Shown here: positions 11,889 through 25,000 of the stretch, piece after piece
How positions within the stretch are numbered: the stretch's first letter is position 1
How the letters are laid out: each line of letters opens with the position of its first letter
Assembly: GCA_963966185.1 (NCBI GenBank)
Contig: CAWZYM010000149.1
Span: forward strand, 200,001-264,000
Source of the DNA: Rhabditoides inermis
Lineage: Eukaryota; Nematoda; Chromadorea; Rhabditida; Rhabditidae
Length of the DNA stretch: 64,000 nt
Direction of reading: 5' to 3'
Program-made: the position numbers and the translations under genes
The notes under the pieces: generated by a model
The model's input: the letters and a program-made list of their open reading frames with translations, nothing else
Told to the model about the DNA's origin: nothing
Databases searched by the model: none

Positions 11889-12133
11889 ATGCGAGCTTGT
11901 CTCTTCCTCCTGCTGTCAACTGTCTCCGGCCACCTGTATGCCCCGCTGAGAGAGTACGATCTCCGACCTTCTCCACTTTACCCCATGCTCTACAATCTGT
12001 CGCTGACCGACTGCATGTCAGAGTGCGACGCACTTCCTGTCATTTCATTTGGCATGTTCGGAATCCGGATCCGAAAAAAAACTACGAATGTGCAACAATC
12101 CCATGTGCCTTCGAGGTCAGACAGCAGGAATAA
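11889..12133 (+). pseudogene. Small secreted PAN-like protein, frameshifted
   Basis: ATG at 11889 opens a signal peptide (MRACLFLLLSTVSG) followed by LTDCMSECDALPVISFGMF. At about 12058 the frame must shift by one base to continue as NYECATIPCAFEVRQQE and stop at 12131-12133. With that shift the Cys pattern (C-x3-C ... C-x4-C) matches the intact gene at 63.1 kb (CAEWCLSESPC ... CSIYHC) and the copy at 31.5 kb. Unlike the 63-kb gene there is no intron after the signal peptide. A (CT)n tract (11790-11843) lies just upstream. I read it as a frameshifted member of a small secreted PAN/CW-like family. A short intron or a sequencing indel are alternatives. Confidence 0.45.
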
Positions 12134-12595
12134 TGATGATTACAGGCTATCATTATTCCATAGTAGAGAGGTAGAGAGGGCGCGCAGCGCCCTCTCTTTT
12201 GGCTTAGGATAGGGCTCGCGCCAGAACTTTCAAGATGCGATATCAAAAGGGCATGTTAGCAACAATGTGAAGTCATTCAATTCATGTTAGTTAGATTCGC
12301 ACGGTTTCGTAGGCCAGATCACTAGTCGGTGGCATCTTTGTGATTCTTCTCCGAAAGAAGTTATCAGCGATTTCGCGCACCCATGAGTCGGCAGGCCACC
12401 GTGTGGGTGGGTGGGTGGATGGTTCCCGTCACTCTGGCTAGCTCTCTTCCGGCAGGCGGCCGGGTGCGAGAGAGAGAGAGAGAGAGAGCGAGAGAGCGCC
12501 CTGTTTGCAGACAGCGCAGACGTAGAGACGCTTGCACTTACGCCTGCGACTAACGAAAAGACAGAGAGAAGAGTCGTTTCAAAATGTTTCTATAT
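12134..12595 (-). mobile_element. Helitron-like repeat, copy 1
   Basis: Begins on the plus strand with the hairpin AGAGGGCGCGCAGCGCCCTC (12175-12200), followed by TTTTGGCTTAGGATAGGGCT. About 350 bp then match blocks at 18.1, 18.5, 32.0 and 33.2 kb, including the TTAGATTCGCACGGTT and AGAAGTTATCAGCGA segments. On the minus strand the hairpin is at the 3' end, as in Helitrons. In this copy the end does not read CTAA-T, so the terminus may be damaged. A (GA)n run is at 12472-12492. No transposase is present. Confidence 0.5.
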
Positions 12596-13379
12596 AATAC
12601 AATGAAAAACATGGTTGCACATACGCAACAAACCCGACCTGTAGTATGTAGTATTGTCAATGATTTACTATCACCGTCAAATTGTGTCATAAACCATGAT
12701 TATGTGCATAATAATGAACGAAAGAGCTTGACAATCGGAAAAAGAAGAAATTTCTATGAAATTTAAAAAGCACACATATTTTTGTCACTTCTCAATTTCC
12801 CTTTGTCACTTCTCAAGTTTGTCACTTCTCATTTTCCCGTCCCCGCGAGCGGTTGCCCCTTCCCGCGCTCCCTCGAATGACCACCCGACGACAATGAAAG
12901 TCACCGCCGCCGCCGCTCGGAGATGAGTTTCTGTGGAGTATCGACTGATTCTCGAATTGAGGTCGTTCACTGTGAGACGATAAGGCGACGCCGATTAAGC
13001 CTGTTGGGAGTGCACTAGTAGGGCGAAGCGCGGATTCTCGATTGGAGGAAAAAAAGGTACAAAGCGAAATCGAACTGAAGGGCGACGGCGGCACCCGCGA
13101 CCGGAAGAGAAGTACGTCACTGTTATCGATCGATGTCCGGAGCCGTTCACTGTGAGACGATAAGGAAAAGCCTGTTGGGAGTGCACTAGTGGGTACCTCA
13201 CGGAATTCTTGGATTTCGCAACGTGATGATGACAAATGGATCAACCGTAAGCAAGTATGCAAATGGTCGAGAGAAGTTCGAGAACGTTCGACGTTAGAGG
13301 CAACGTGGTCCATATGGCTCACGCGTTCGAAGACGAATCAAGTCCGCATACTCTATATGGAAGAAGAAAGAAGATTCTC
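12596..13379. other. Unassigned sequence with a short direct duplication
   Basis: No exon could be supported. GTTCACTGTGAGACGATAAG followed by AAGCCTGTTGGGAGTGCACT occurs twice, near 12966 and 13143, so this is probably an old repeat. Near 12785-12830 a short phrase TTTGTCACTTCTCAA is repeated two to three times. Confidence 0.45.
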
Positions 13380-14024
13380 GAAAGATGCTACCGACCGGAT
13401 GAGGCTTTGCTATAGGGAGCAATACCCTCCAAGGAAAAGAAAGATGCTACCGACCGGATGAGGCTTTGCTATAGGGAGCAATACCCTCCAAGGAAAAGAA
13501 AGATGCTACCCACCGGATGAGGCTTTGCTATAGGGAGCAATACCCTCCAAGGAAAAGAAAGATGCTACCCACCGGATGAGGCTTTGCTATAGGGAGCAAT
13601 ACCCTCCAAGGAAAAGAAAGATGCTACCCACCGGATGAGGTTTTGCTATAGGGAGCAATACCCTCCAAGGAAAAGAAAGATGCTACCCACCGGATGAGGC
13701 TTTGCTATAGGGAGCAATACCCTCCAAGGAAAAGAAAGATGCTACCCACCGGATGAGGCTTTGTTATAGGGAGCAATACCCTCCAAGGAAAAGAAAGATG
13801 CTACCCACCGGATGAGGCTTTGCTATAGGGAGCAATACCCTCCAAGGAAAAGAAAGATGCTACCCACCGGATGAGGCTTTGCTATAGGGAGCAATACCCT
13901 CCAAGGAAAAGAAAGATGCTACCCACCGGATGAGGCTTTGCTATAGGGAGCAATACCCTCCAAGGAAAAGAAAGATGCTACCCACCGGATGAGGCTTTGC
14001 TATAGGGAGCAATACCCATCCGGG
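13380..14024. repeat. 60-bp minisatellite, about 11 units
   Basis: Tandem units of exactly 60 bp containing GATGCTACCCACCGGATGAG and AGGGAGCAATACCCTCCAAG. The first two units read CTACCGACC where later ones read CTACCCACC, and single changes (TTTTGC, TTTGTT) mark individual units. The units are contiguous with no variable spacers, so this is not a CRISPR array. Confidence 0.95.
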
Positions 14025-14103
14025 GACTAAACACTAAACCTTTGTACATTCCGCACCAGTTTGTATTTCGTGTTTTGTGTTCTGTCTGCGCCTATGGATA
14101 AAC

Positions 14104-14572
<469 letters not shown>

Positions 14573-14855
14573 TTTAGCCGGTTGAATCCGGGGTCCTCCT
14601 AGTCGAGAACAAGATAGGGTTCTTGGATTACGACGACGTCAGCAGAGGTAGTTGGGTTGGTTGGCGTCGGACGTCTTGAATTCCGTTCTTGAGTCCGTAG
14701 ATGGTGCTGTGACGCCTTCTGGCTACCATGAGAGTGGATTGCCACACCACAGGGGCTTGGTGAATTTCGCAAGAATGGTTGACTCCGAGGGGGATCGAAC
14801 CAGCGACCGTGAGATTGAGAGACGAACGCTCTATCCACTGAGCCGCGCCCCCGGC
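14573..14855 (-). mobile_element. tRNA-derived SINE
   Basis: On the minus strand the head (about 14855-14795) carries an A box (GGCTCAGTGGATAGAGC) and a B box (GGTTCGATCCC). About 200 bp of unrelated body follow, then an A-run and (AAT)n. The right flank is also (ATT)n (14857-14880), so it either landed in, or duplicated, an AAT-rich target. The body has no ORF. The head does not fold as a clean tRNA and continues into the body, so it is a SINE rather than a working tRNA gene. Confidence 0.7.
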
Positions 14856-14989
14856 ATTATTATTATTATTATTATTATTGGAAATATGTGAACAAAAATA
14901 ACGAATATAAATATTAGAGGGAAAGAGAGAGATATGGAAAAGATACGCAAGTACTTTTGAGAGATAATAACATTTCTTGTTGAGATCAC

Positions 14990-15140
14990 TGCGAAGCCGG
15001 GCTCGGAGCCGGGCGGGTTGTTCGTTCGCTTCGCGGGAGACGAGTGTCCGGAAGAAGGGACCGAACTGCTGCAGAGACTAGACGAAGCCATCGCCAACTT
15101 CCCACCCACCGAAACATGCTGGGATGGAACGCTACAGTAG
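14990..15140 (+). other. Possible isolated terminal coding exon
   Basis: A plus-strand frame reads AKPGSEPGGLFVRFAGDE then ELLQRLDEAIANFPPTE and ends at TAG (15138-15140). Base composition and codon use look protein-coding, unlike the surrounding repeats. I could not find a matching upstream exon or assign a family. It may be the last exon of a gene broken by the repeat cluster to its left. Confidence 0.3.
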
Positions 15141-15954
15141 TCAGAGACTCTTGATAAATCGCTCTTGTGCATTACTTGTACTGCTGTCTTGGTCTGCTGA
15201 TTGTAAAAGCAGCGAGAGAAGTCGGAGACAAACTGAGAAATAAGAGATACGTTTACGACGTTTACGAAGTAGTCGAGGCATCATTTCGAGGACTATATCA
15301 TTAATTCATTATTTTATCGTGATACTTTCCATGTTGCAAATGATACATTGGAGACACCAATCACGTGCAGAACCTGCAGAACTCTCACCGAACACGCATA
15401 GCATTCTGCTCAATTCTATGATATGGCTTCTATAAATGGTATCTTGGATTACTGTTATCGCTCGATCCCTCAAAGAACGATCAGAGAATGACCCGAACGG
15501 GTGACTTTTTGATGGGCTTTCTTTCACGAGCAAACGTTTAAAACATTGAGTGAGGAATGTCTATCATTGAGCATAGATGAACAGACAATTGTGGTAAACT
15601 TTTATTGAGCGAACTAGAAATTATCTGTTAAAAAGTACTTGCGTAAAGAGAGTCAGTTTGTCTTGACCCAATTCAACAAAAGCACATGCATAAAACGTTT
15701 ACGAATACTAACACAACCTGCAAATACCGGACCATTGACACTCCATAACATATAGTCTGTGCCAGGCCTATAGTTTTTGATCTACCTCGCTTGCAGTTCG
15801 AAATACGGTGCCATAACCGTCTGCCTCTCTTGTTTTGCGCGCTATTGCCGAAAGCTGACTCTCCGTCTTCCTCTGATCTACCCAACCGCGCGCAACTTAT
15901 TGCGAGCATAGAACTATATGAAATATGAGAATACAAATAATGCCAACGATAGAG

Positions 15955-16005
<51 letters not shown>

Positions 16006-16239
16006 CAGATTTGTGTTAGTATTTGTAAACGTTTTATGCATGTGCTTATGTTGAACTGGGTCAAGACAAACTGACACTCTTTACGCAAGTACTTTTTTAA
16101 CAGATAATGGTTCTGTTGTGATGATTTCCTTGATGATGCCCAGAGAGAGAGAGTGAGAGGGGGGGGGGAGAGTGTGAGTGAGTGAGTGAGAGGGAGAGGG
16201 AGAGTGAGTGAGAGGGAGAGTGCGGTATTGCCGGAGCGC
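15141..16239. repeat. Palindromic repeat family D, copy 1, and flanks
   Basis: About 15619-16108 is an inverted repeat. The left end is ATTATCTGTTAAAAAGTACT, followed by TGCGTAAAG and GTTTGTCTTGACCCAATTCA. The right end is the complement, finishing AACAGATAAT. The arms are about 100 bp and the core contains (GA)n at 15957-16002. 15141-15618 holds no gene I can support. 16140-16225 is a G-rich (GA)n stretch leading to the next gene. Confidence 0.7.
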
Positions 16240-16892
16240 ATGCTGATCAGGCAGCAAGCGACCCAGACCCGCGCTCACAACGCGGCGACGAGCCGGGCTG
16301 CCGCGCTCACTCTCTTCGAGCAGAACAAGGAGCGGATCAGGAAGGAGGAGAAGGAGAAGCGCCAGCAGCTCGCTGCTTCCGTGGTGAGGCTCGGATTAGT
16401 GTTTGGGTTGATTGCGGGGAGGGTTACGGTACGTGTGCTGTTGTAGAAGCGCAAGATGGCGTGCAGGACTCCCGCGCCTGTGCCCGTCAAGCGACCGCGC
16501 ATCGCGTCAACCGGCGCCCTCTCCACCACCACCTCCCGCCCATTGGTGAGTTTCTCTCTCTCTCTCTCTCTCTCGCTCTTTCCTTCTCACCGATACCGAT
16601 AAGTGATCATGTTGAGGCGTCGGCCGGCAGTTCTGGAGCCGGTGGCTCGTCGTCTGGCTGCGCGCAGCAGCAGCAGTCGTCGCTCTCTGTCGCGCCTCCC
16701 AGCGCTGCGGCGGCGGCTGCCCCGGCTCCTCCCGCCCCGCACGTGGTACGTTTGCCTGACTTTCTCTCTCTCTCTCGATATTAGGAAGGAAGTGCACATG
16801 GAAGGAGCTGCTGGGCTAGGAAGGAGCTGCTCATGCAGGAGTTGCACCGCATGAGGAAGGAGTTGCACATTGATCAGTTTAGTAAAAAATAA
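16240..16892 (+). CDS. Small basic/low-complexity, probably nuclear protein (family unknown)
   Basis: Four exons, all phase 0: 16240-16383, 16447-16545, 16617-16745, 16785-16892 (stop TAA), giving about 159 residues. The N-terminal exon is a charged helix (NKERIRKEEKEKRQQLA). The second has a basic cluster (VPVKRPRIAS) that looks like a nuclear localisation signal. The third is Ala/Ser/Gln/Pro-rich with QQQQ and a run of Ala. The last is an amphipathic helix (ELLMQELHRMRKELHIDQ) that could form a coiled coil. The acceptor before exon 3 (GTTGAG) is poor, so that boundary is uncertain. The introns carry (CT)n on the sense strand. I do not recognise the family; a chromatin or transcription cofactor subunit is only a guess from composition. 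Confidence 0.5.
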
Positions 16893-17701
16893 TAGCATTT
16901 TTCGCAATGTTTGACACAGAAAGGTGTTTTCGATCGTATTGGATCGAATAGAGTAGCATGAAACTCTACCAGCCGGAGATATGCATTCACTAGTGACTAG
17001 TGGTCTGATGTTCAGCACTAGATGTCACACCTGTCCTGTTCACGTGCTTCGTAACTATATGTCACACACTTGTCCTGTTCATATACACCGTCTCTTATCC
17101 GCACTGTCCCGTCCCCTGTCCTTGTCTGGAACCGGTATAAAACACTCTTCTTTGCGCTGCGGTATGTCACTCATCCTCCTCTCTTGATTCTCCCGGTGAT
17201 TCGTGTTCATGATCATTTGCTCATGATATTTTCATGCTTTGCTTTCGCTCTACTTTTGTTACGTTTCTCACATTATTTCAATTAGAGATAAATGTCTATC
17301 ACTCATAAAACGTTTACAATTACTAACACAAACCTGCATCTCTCTCAGGTTTGTGTTAGTATTTGTAAACGTTTTATGCATGCGCTTTTGTTGAATTGTA
17401 TTAACCTACTCTTTTGCTATTTTGTAACCCTCTATGCTACTATTTTTGTATAATAGACACTCATTTCGAAACAGTCTGACAATCTCATCACTGATGATGA
17501 CTCCGGATTGTCGGACGGTGTTCATGGTATGATGACAGGAGTCGAAACCATGTTCACCACTTCTATCTCTCTCTCTTTCCCCATTCATTCGTTTTCTAAT
17601 TGGGTCAAGACAAACTGACTCTCTTTACGCAAGTACTTTTCAGAGATAATAAATGTGCTTTTATTAAATTTTATAGAAATTTCTTCTTTTACTCTCCCTC
17701 C

Positions 17702-17742
<41 letters not shown>

Positions 17743-19089
17743 ATATGGACGTATGACGTTATTCATTTGTATTGTTATATTTCATCTGTTAGTGTCCACT
17801 GTCCGTTATGCGCAGGTTTGTGTTAGTATTTGTACGTTTTATGCATGCGCTTTTGTTGAATTGGGTCAAGACAAACTTAATACCTTTACGCAAGTACTTT
17901 TTAACAGATAATATATGTGCTTTTGTTGATTTTCATAGAAATTTTTTCTCTTACTGATTCCCAAGCTCTGTCGTTAATCAGTACGCATAGAACTATTATG
18001 TGACACATTTTATGATGTGACGCACAATGTTGCGTGTATATGTAACTATACTTTTCTTGGTATTGTATAGAAACAATTTTAATCGACATTTTAATCGAGA
18101 ATTTCGGTCGCCGTGGAATAAGTGCATGTCTGCGCTCTCTGCCGACAGCGTGCTCTCTCGCGATTTCTCTGCGCGCTCTGCCCGCCTGCCGGGAGAGAGA
18201 GCTAGCCAGAGTGACGGGAACCTTGGATATCGCTTCTTGAAAATTCTGGCGCGAGCCCTATCCTAAGCCAAAAGAGAGGGCGCTGCGCGCCCTCTCTAAT
18301 GAATAACGTCATACGTCCATATTAGAGAAAGAGAGAGAGAGAGGGGGGGAAGAGAGAGGCGCAGGTTTGTTTTAGTATTTGTAAACGTTTTATGCATGCG
18401 CTTTTGTTGAATTGGGTCAAGACAAACTTAATACCTTTACGCAAGTACTTTTTAACAGATAATGTATTTTCGTTTATCGCAGAGTAAGTGCATGTGTGCG
18501 TTCGTCTGCGCTCTCTGCAAACAGTGTGCTCTCTCGCGCTCTCTCTCTCTCTCGCACCCGGCCGCCTGCCGGGAGAGAGCTAGCAGCGAGAGAGTGACGG
18601 GAACCACACACACACACACACACACACACCCACTCGCTGGCCTCTCGCCTCATGGGTGCGCGAGATCGCTGATAACTTCTTTCGGAGAAGAATCACAAAG
18701 ATGCCACCGACCAGTGATCTGGCCTACAAAACCGTGCGAATCTAACTAACATGAATGGGATGACTTCACATTGTTGCTAACATGTCTTTTATATATCGCT
18801 TCTTGAAAATTCTGGCGCGAGCCCTATCCTAAGCCAAAAAAGAGGCCCTCTCTAATATTATCATAACACAGCCAACACCACCAATCCATGATTATTCGGA
18901 TTTAAGATATAACCTGCGTATAGCAAACACGGAACAACGAAAAAATACATAGCAAAAGAAGAGATAGTGGACGGGGATGAGGAGGCAATCGATAACCGAT
19001 CGATGTGAACACCAGACGCATCGTGTAAGAGAACTATTGTAAGTGTAAGAGAAGACAATGATATCGTATAATCTGAAGAGTGCATGTGA
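16893..19089. repeat. Nested repeat cluster
   Basis: Pieces of the palindromic family D (17290-17400, 17600-17660, 17814-17913, 18361-18464) alternate with two Helitron-like copies in plus orientation. Their hairpin 3' ends lie at about 18299 (GCGCCCTCTCTAAT) and 18850 (GGCCCTCTCTAAT). (CT)n lies at 17702-17741 and (CA)n at about 18607-18629. A tight palindrome at 17308-17375 has AACGTTTACAATTACTAAC facing its complement. No coding exon was found apart from the last exon of the minus-strand gene ending at 19090. Confidence 0.7.
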
Positions 19090-22000
19090 TCAGTCGAGGA
19101 GGCTGGCTTGTTCGGGCGAGGATCCGGCAGGTTCGCCATCCGCCGGCGCCGCCGCCACCACCACATCAAAGTCGATCAGATCCCCAACCTGAAATGTTCA
19201 CGTCCATTCATTGTTCGAAGTCTTGCACGCAATATCGAATAAGCTGTACAATACACCGTCCTTTCTTCCTCTCCTATTACTCTATGATGATTATACAACT
19301 TCCTTTCCTTTCTCTGCTAGCGCGCGGTCGCGTGCCCTGCCCTGTTATTCCCCCGACCCCTGAACAATGCTGTGCGGCGGAGGACACTAACCGGACTGAT
19401 ACTCGATTTTGCTACTCTCTACATCTACGGCATTGAGACTGGAGAGGAATCCTCGAAGACGATGAAACTCTCGGAGACGTCTCTTCGCGATCGATCGTTG
19501 AAGCCCGGATCTCCGCCGCCGAGATCGAAACTTCCCCAGAAGCCGCAAGCAGGGGATGACAAGCACCACCAACAGCACGCACGCATCCACGGGACTACCG
19601 AAATCCGTGTTATTGGGACTCGCAGTAGGCGTTGCATTACTGTATTTTACCGTAACATTGCCGTAATTTACATAATTGTAATGTGCTATTTGATTCGAGA
19701 TAAATATTCAGATTATACAACGCTGCTCTATCAAACACTCTACCTCATTCTCCCGCTGTTGCATACTCTCATCGCGGAAAGGGAGAGGAGCGACCGCGGC
19801 GGAAACAGTCACGGGAACCACCGGAACAACCGGAACCACCGGAACCACGGGCAGCGACTGCAGAAGGGTGACCACCTGCAAGAGAACACAATCAGGACGG
19901 TTTCTTCGGAAAAGGATCTAACAACGTCAGATATCGATAACTCCTATAGTTTCCATCACATTCCATGCTCGATTCCAAGAGTGAGGAACAAAATAACAAG
20001 CGGGCCTCACCTCCGGCGGAATGGGTACGGGGCTGGAAAGGATGGAAGCGGGTGCGGGATGCGAGAGAGGAGGAGGGGAAGGAGGAGGGTCCTGAATGGC
20101 ATGGTTGGGCTGTTGCCCATCACTCTCTAGCAGAATATCCCCATAGACACTACATACTTCCCTGAGACCTAAGAGAGACAACGCTGCAGATTATAGAGAG
20201 GAGTGAGTATAGCCTTAGCCTGCGCCAGGGAGCTAGTCCTCCCATCTACCTCGCGCGCAGATTGAAATACCGTGCTCTATCCGTCTACCTCTCGGTCTCT
20301 CCATTTGATCTACCCCACAGCTAATAAGAGACTCAGTCTCTGATGAGTGACTGATCCCCTCCCAACTCGCCTGTGGCTGCTCGTCTTGCAAGGCAACGTC
20401 GACGAGTCTCTCTAGCGGCGCGTCCGGGTACCGGTCGAACACCCACTTGGCCTGCAACGGAACAACCGTCAGGGTGTGGGACTCATTCGGCAGCGAGAGT
20501 GATTGTATTGAAAACAGTTCTGTATCTTGTGATCTCACAAGCAAATGGCAACAGGTCACCCCCCACAACTTGCTATGTTACGATGGATTCTTGTAGCCAT
20601 GCCCCATACCAAGCCCTAGCTAAAATTAAAAATCTCGAAGAGCACCGGAAGTGCCCTAATTAAGCACCGGAAGTTTACGTGCATTATCGTGTGCGAGAGG
20701 TCATTGCGCATGTCATCCCGAAATGTGGACAGTGAAACATCGGTTCGGCGGCCTAGTGGATAGTGAGTTAGTTCTGAATGAGTGATGGCTAAGGTTCTAT
20801 CCCCGGCGGTGCAAAACGTTTTGCCAAATTTGAAACACAGTTTTGTCGCAAGTCCTCACATCAAAAATAAAAAAATGAGTGGATTTTGTTTTTTCAATAG
20901 GTCAATTTATTCTTACTTGCACCGTCCGTTAGAATACGATCTGACAGCGGAGCGGAAGAAAAAAAAATCATTCCGTCATCAATCTTTCAAAAGAAGCACA
21001 CGAGAGCCCAATAACTCAAATAACTTTTGGGAAAAACATTTTGTATATGATCCTATACTTGTGTTTTTTTTTCTCGTAAAACTGTGTTTCGAATTTGGCA
21101 AAACATTTTGCACCGCCGGTGACAGAACCTTAGCCACCACTCATTCCCAATTAACTCACTATCCACTAGGCCGCCGAACCGATGTTTCGCTGTCTGCATT
21201 TCGGGATGGCATGCGCAATGACCTATCGCGCACGAGAATGCACGTAAACTTCCGGTGCTTAATTAGGGCACTTCCGGTGCTCTTCGAGATTTTTAATTTT
21301 TGCTAGGGCTTGGTATGGTGAATGCCTGCAAGATTCCATCAAAACATAGCGAGTTGTGGGGGGGTGACCTGTTGCCATTTGCTTGTCAATTCTACGATCG
21401 AACCCCCACTTGGCCTAAGAGGGATCTCTTCATAATCTACCAGCCCCACCCTGTTCCATCCGAAAATGAGGGCGAGCTGGGTGAGTCTCTGCTCGCCTTC
21501 GCTGCGGGTGCGCGGAGTCGGATAAAGCCCCGCCTCCACAGACTCCGCCTCCTCCATCACCGACGAAGGACCTGGAATGTAGGGAGTGAGAAGGTGGTAA
21601 AAACGTAACTCATCGATTCATGGTCTATTCATGATAATAATTACACATCCAAAGTATACTAGTGAACCAGTTTCTCATTACGCAACCACCAACTACTATT
21701 ACGAAATAGTGCATTTTTATTCGACTACGTGTTAAATAATCCAACAACGTATACGAGATCCATCCCTATTTCCCATCCATACCGTGGCTGAGTGCGTGTC
21801 CCGGGATGGCAGCGGACAGAGGGCTGGAGAGAGGGCTGGCGAGAGGAGAGAGTGAGTGGGGAGCGGACACTGGCTGCGGAGACACCGGGTACGCCGGACC
21901 GACAGAACCACCCTGCAAGGGTGAGGTAAGTAAACAAGTAGGATTACTGGTAACCTTACGACGAATACTAGTAACCTTACAAACTACAACGCCATTCACT

Positions 22001-25000
22001 GACTTACCACTCCTCTAACCCGATAACAAACACCAACTTTTTAGTTTGTCCCCATACGTTATAGTGGGCCCGCAAATGAGTTTCCATCTTTTCACGAGAG
22101 ACGTTAGGGTGGTTATACAACGATCAGAACACTTCGGATTATGTTATCAATTTAACAAAATTTTGCGTGGGTAGCCAGGGTCGAACCCGCGGACCGCCGC
22201 TTGCCAAGCGAGAGAGATACCAGTACGCCACGTGGTCATGCGACAAGATCTGTGGATTAGAGCTATGAACGGCAAAACAAAATTGCTGCGCATTTCGTTC
22301 AGTATACTGTACGTTCAAAATCCACGCTAATGTTTTCAACAAAAAAAATCCTGAGCTAAGTGCGAGTCTATTATACCTGAATACGCAATGATAAACAATT
22401 GACTTGAACTCACCACCCCGACGACGGAGGCAAAGGAGCGATCGTAGTGGCGGCTCTCCGGCGGCGGCGGATCCGCCTCGCTGCGGACTATGTTGATGCG
22501 CTGCAAGAGAGAGGGGGTCAGCAAGGCACACGGACAACGCACAGACAGAGATGCGTACCTGAAAGCGCGGCTCGACCGCCTCGGACGCGGACATGCGGGC
22601 GAAATGATGCTGGCTGGGAGGGGAGGCAAGGGCGAGTCGAGGGTCCGCATGCAAATCCGAACCGCCGCTACTCGAACCTTCCATGTGCACCGGACGCGAT
22701 GAGCTGCAGAGAACGAGCATGTTATGAACCTCCGGGAAATCACATTTTCCGGTGTAGTGAATATATGACTGTCCCGTTTTCACTATACGTACCCCATGCT
22801 CGTCGCGCTGCCTCCGCTGCCGCTCCTGCCGCGTGCAAAGCGGTAGATGGATCCCGGGTGACCGAGATAGTCTGCTTGCGGCTCCACCATCAGCTCCTCC
22901 GCATCAACAGCCACCGCGTCCTGAAAGGAATTCATACCGTAACCCAAATCCAGCATACAGTACCCCCGCCGACTCGTCGTCGCTCATCGCACCAGTGCGC
23001 AGGTAGCTCGGCAGGAACGGGTCGTCGTCGGGAAGACGGGGCGCGTCGCCATATGAGTACGCCGACACACTGCAAGCGATCGATAATCACTCAATCAATC
23101 TTGTCTGTTCTCAGTCTTGTCTGTTCTCTGTGTGTGGAGAGGTGGCTCTGCTGTGTGTGTGATCCAGGTGTGCGTGCGCACCGGTCACTCAGCATCCCCT
23201 CTGGTCTGTGATACCAGTTGATAAGGAGGAGGCGCGGACGGCCCCTGCCTGGCGAGAGAGAGTCAGTCTTGTCTGTTCTCTGTGTGTGGAGAGGTGGCTC
23301 TGCTGTGTGTGTGATCCAGGTGTGCGTGCGCACCGGTCACTCAGCATCCCCTCTGGTCTGTGATACCAGTTGATAAGGAGGAGGCGCGGACGGCCCCTGC
23401 CTGGCGAGAGAGAGTCAGTCTTGTCTGTTCTCTGTGTGTGGAGAGGTGGCTCTGCTGTGTGTGTGATCCAGGTGTGCGTGCGCACCGGTCACTCAGCATC
23501 CCCTCTGGTCTGTGATACCAGTTGATAAGGAGGAGGCGCGGACGGCCCCTGCCTGGCGAGAGAGAGTCAGTCTTGTCTGTTCTCTGTGTGTGGAGAGGTG
23601 GCTCTGCTGTGTGTGTGATCCAGGTGTGCGTGCGCACCGGTCACTCAGCATCCCCTCTGGTCTGTGATACCAGTTGATAAGGAGGAGGCGCGGACGGCCC
23701 CTGCCTGGCGAGAGAGAGTCAGTCTTGTCTGTTCTCTGTGTGTGGAGAGGTGGCTCTGCTGTGTGTGTGATCCAGGTGTGCGTGCGCACCGGTCACTCAG
23801 CATCCCCTCTGGTCTGTGATACCAGTTGATAAGGAGGAGGCGCGGACGGCCCCTGCCTGGCGAGAGAGAGTCAGTCTTGTCTGTTCTCTGTGTGTGGAGA
23901 GGTGGCTCTGCTGTGTGTGTGATCCAGGTGTGCGTGCGCACCGGTCACTCAGCATCCCCTCTGGTCTGTGATACCAGTTGATAAGGAGGAGGCGCGGACG
24001 GCCCCTGCCTGGCGAGAGAGAGTCAGTCTTGTCTGTTCTCTGTGTGTGGAGAGGTGGCTCTGCTGTGTGTGTGATCCAGGTGTGCGTGCGCACCGGTCAC
24101 TCAGCATCCCCTCTGGTCTGTGATACCAGTTGATAAGGAGGAGGCGCGGACGGCCCCTGCCTGGCGAGAGAGAGTCAGTCTTGTCTGTTCTCTGTGTGTG
24201 GAGAGGTGGCTCTGCTGTGTGTGTGATCCAGGTGTGCGTGCGCACCGGTCACTCAGCATCCCCTCTGGTCTGTGATACCAGTTGATAAGGAGGAGGCGCG
24301 GACGGCCCCTGCCTGGCGAGAGAGAGTCAGTCTTGTCTGTTCTCTGTGTGTGGAGAGGTGGCTCTGCTGTGTGTGTGATCCAGGTGTGCGTGCGCACCGG
24401 TCACTCAGCATCCCCTCTGGTCTGTGATACCAGTTGATAAGGAGGAGGCGCGGACGGCCCCTGCCTGGCGAGAGAGAGTCAGTCTTGTCTGTTCTCTGTG
24501 TGTGGAGAGGTGGCTCTGCTGTGTGTGTGATCCAGGTGTGCGTGCGCACCGGTCACTCAGCATCCCCTCTGGTCTGTGATACCAGTTGATAAGGAGGAGG
24601 CGCGGACGGCCCCTGCCTGGCGAGAGAGAGTCAGTCTTGTCTGTTCTCTGTGTGTGGAGAGGTGGCTCTGCTGTGTGTGTGATCCAGGTGTGCGTGCGCA
24701 CCGGTCACTCAGCATCCCCTCTGGTCTGTGATACCAGTTGATAAGGAGGAGGCGCGGACGGCCCCTGCCTCGTGCATGTCGTCGAACACGAGCGTAATGG
24801 AGAAAATGAATGGAAATGGAGATGGGCCGGGAACAAGTGCGAGTTGTGCAGTGTGTATGGCTCACTTGGGGGAGAATGTGATTGCATGTGCAACATGCTG
24901 GAACAAAACCCATGGGAGATGTACGGGGATGACGAGGGAAGAGAGAAAGAGGGTTGAGGAGGGAATGACGTCATGGGTGTGTTCTGAGTGTGAACTGCAT

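Noticed and set aside
13380..14024. CRISPR-like array of regular 60-bp repeats
   Set aside because: Units are contiguous with no variable spacers, there is no leader or cas gene, and the genome is eukaryotic. It is a minisatellite.
14795..14855. Functional tRNA gene on the minus strand
   Set aside because: A and B boxes are present but the arms do not pair properly and the sequence continues into a SINE body with an A-tail.
19372..20130. 252-residue plus-strand reading frame
   Set aside because: It overlaps minus-strand exons that join in phase, and its composition is that of the antisense of Pro/Val-rich exons. No homology motif.
22160..22240. Functional tRNA (anticodon-like GGC) on the minus strand
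   Set aside because: Good A box and anticodon hairpin, but the T stem and acceptor stem are mismatched; read as a tRNA-related relic.
22447..23211. 254-residue plus-strand reading frame
   Set aside because: It is antisense to four in-phase exons of the Regnase-like gene.
23091..24913. Series of identical 98-residue minus-strand reading frames
   Set aside because: They are produced by the 152-bp monomers of the LINE 5' region and recur at exactly that period.
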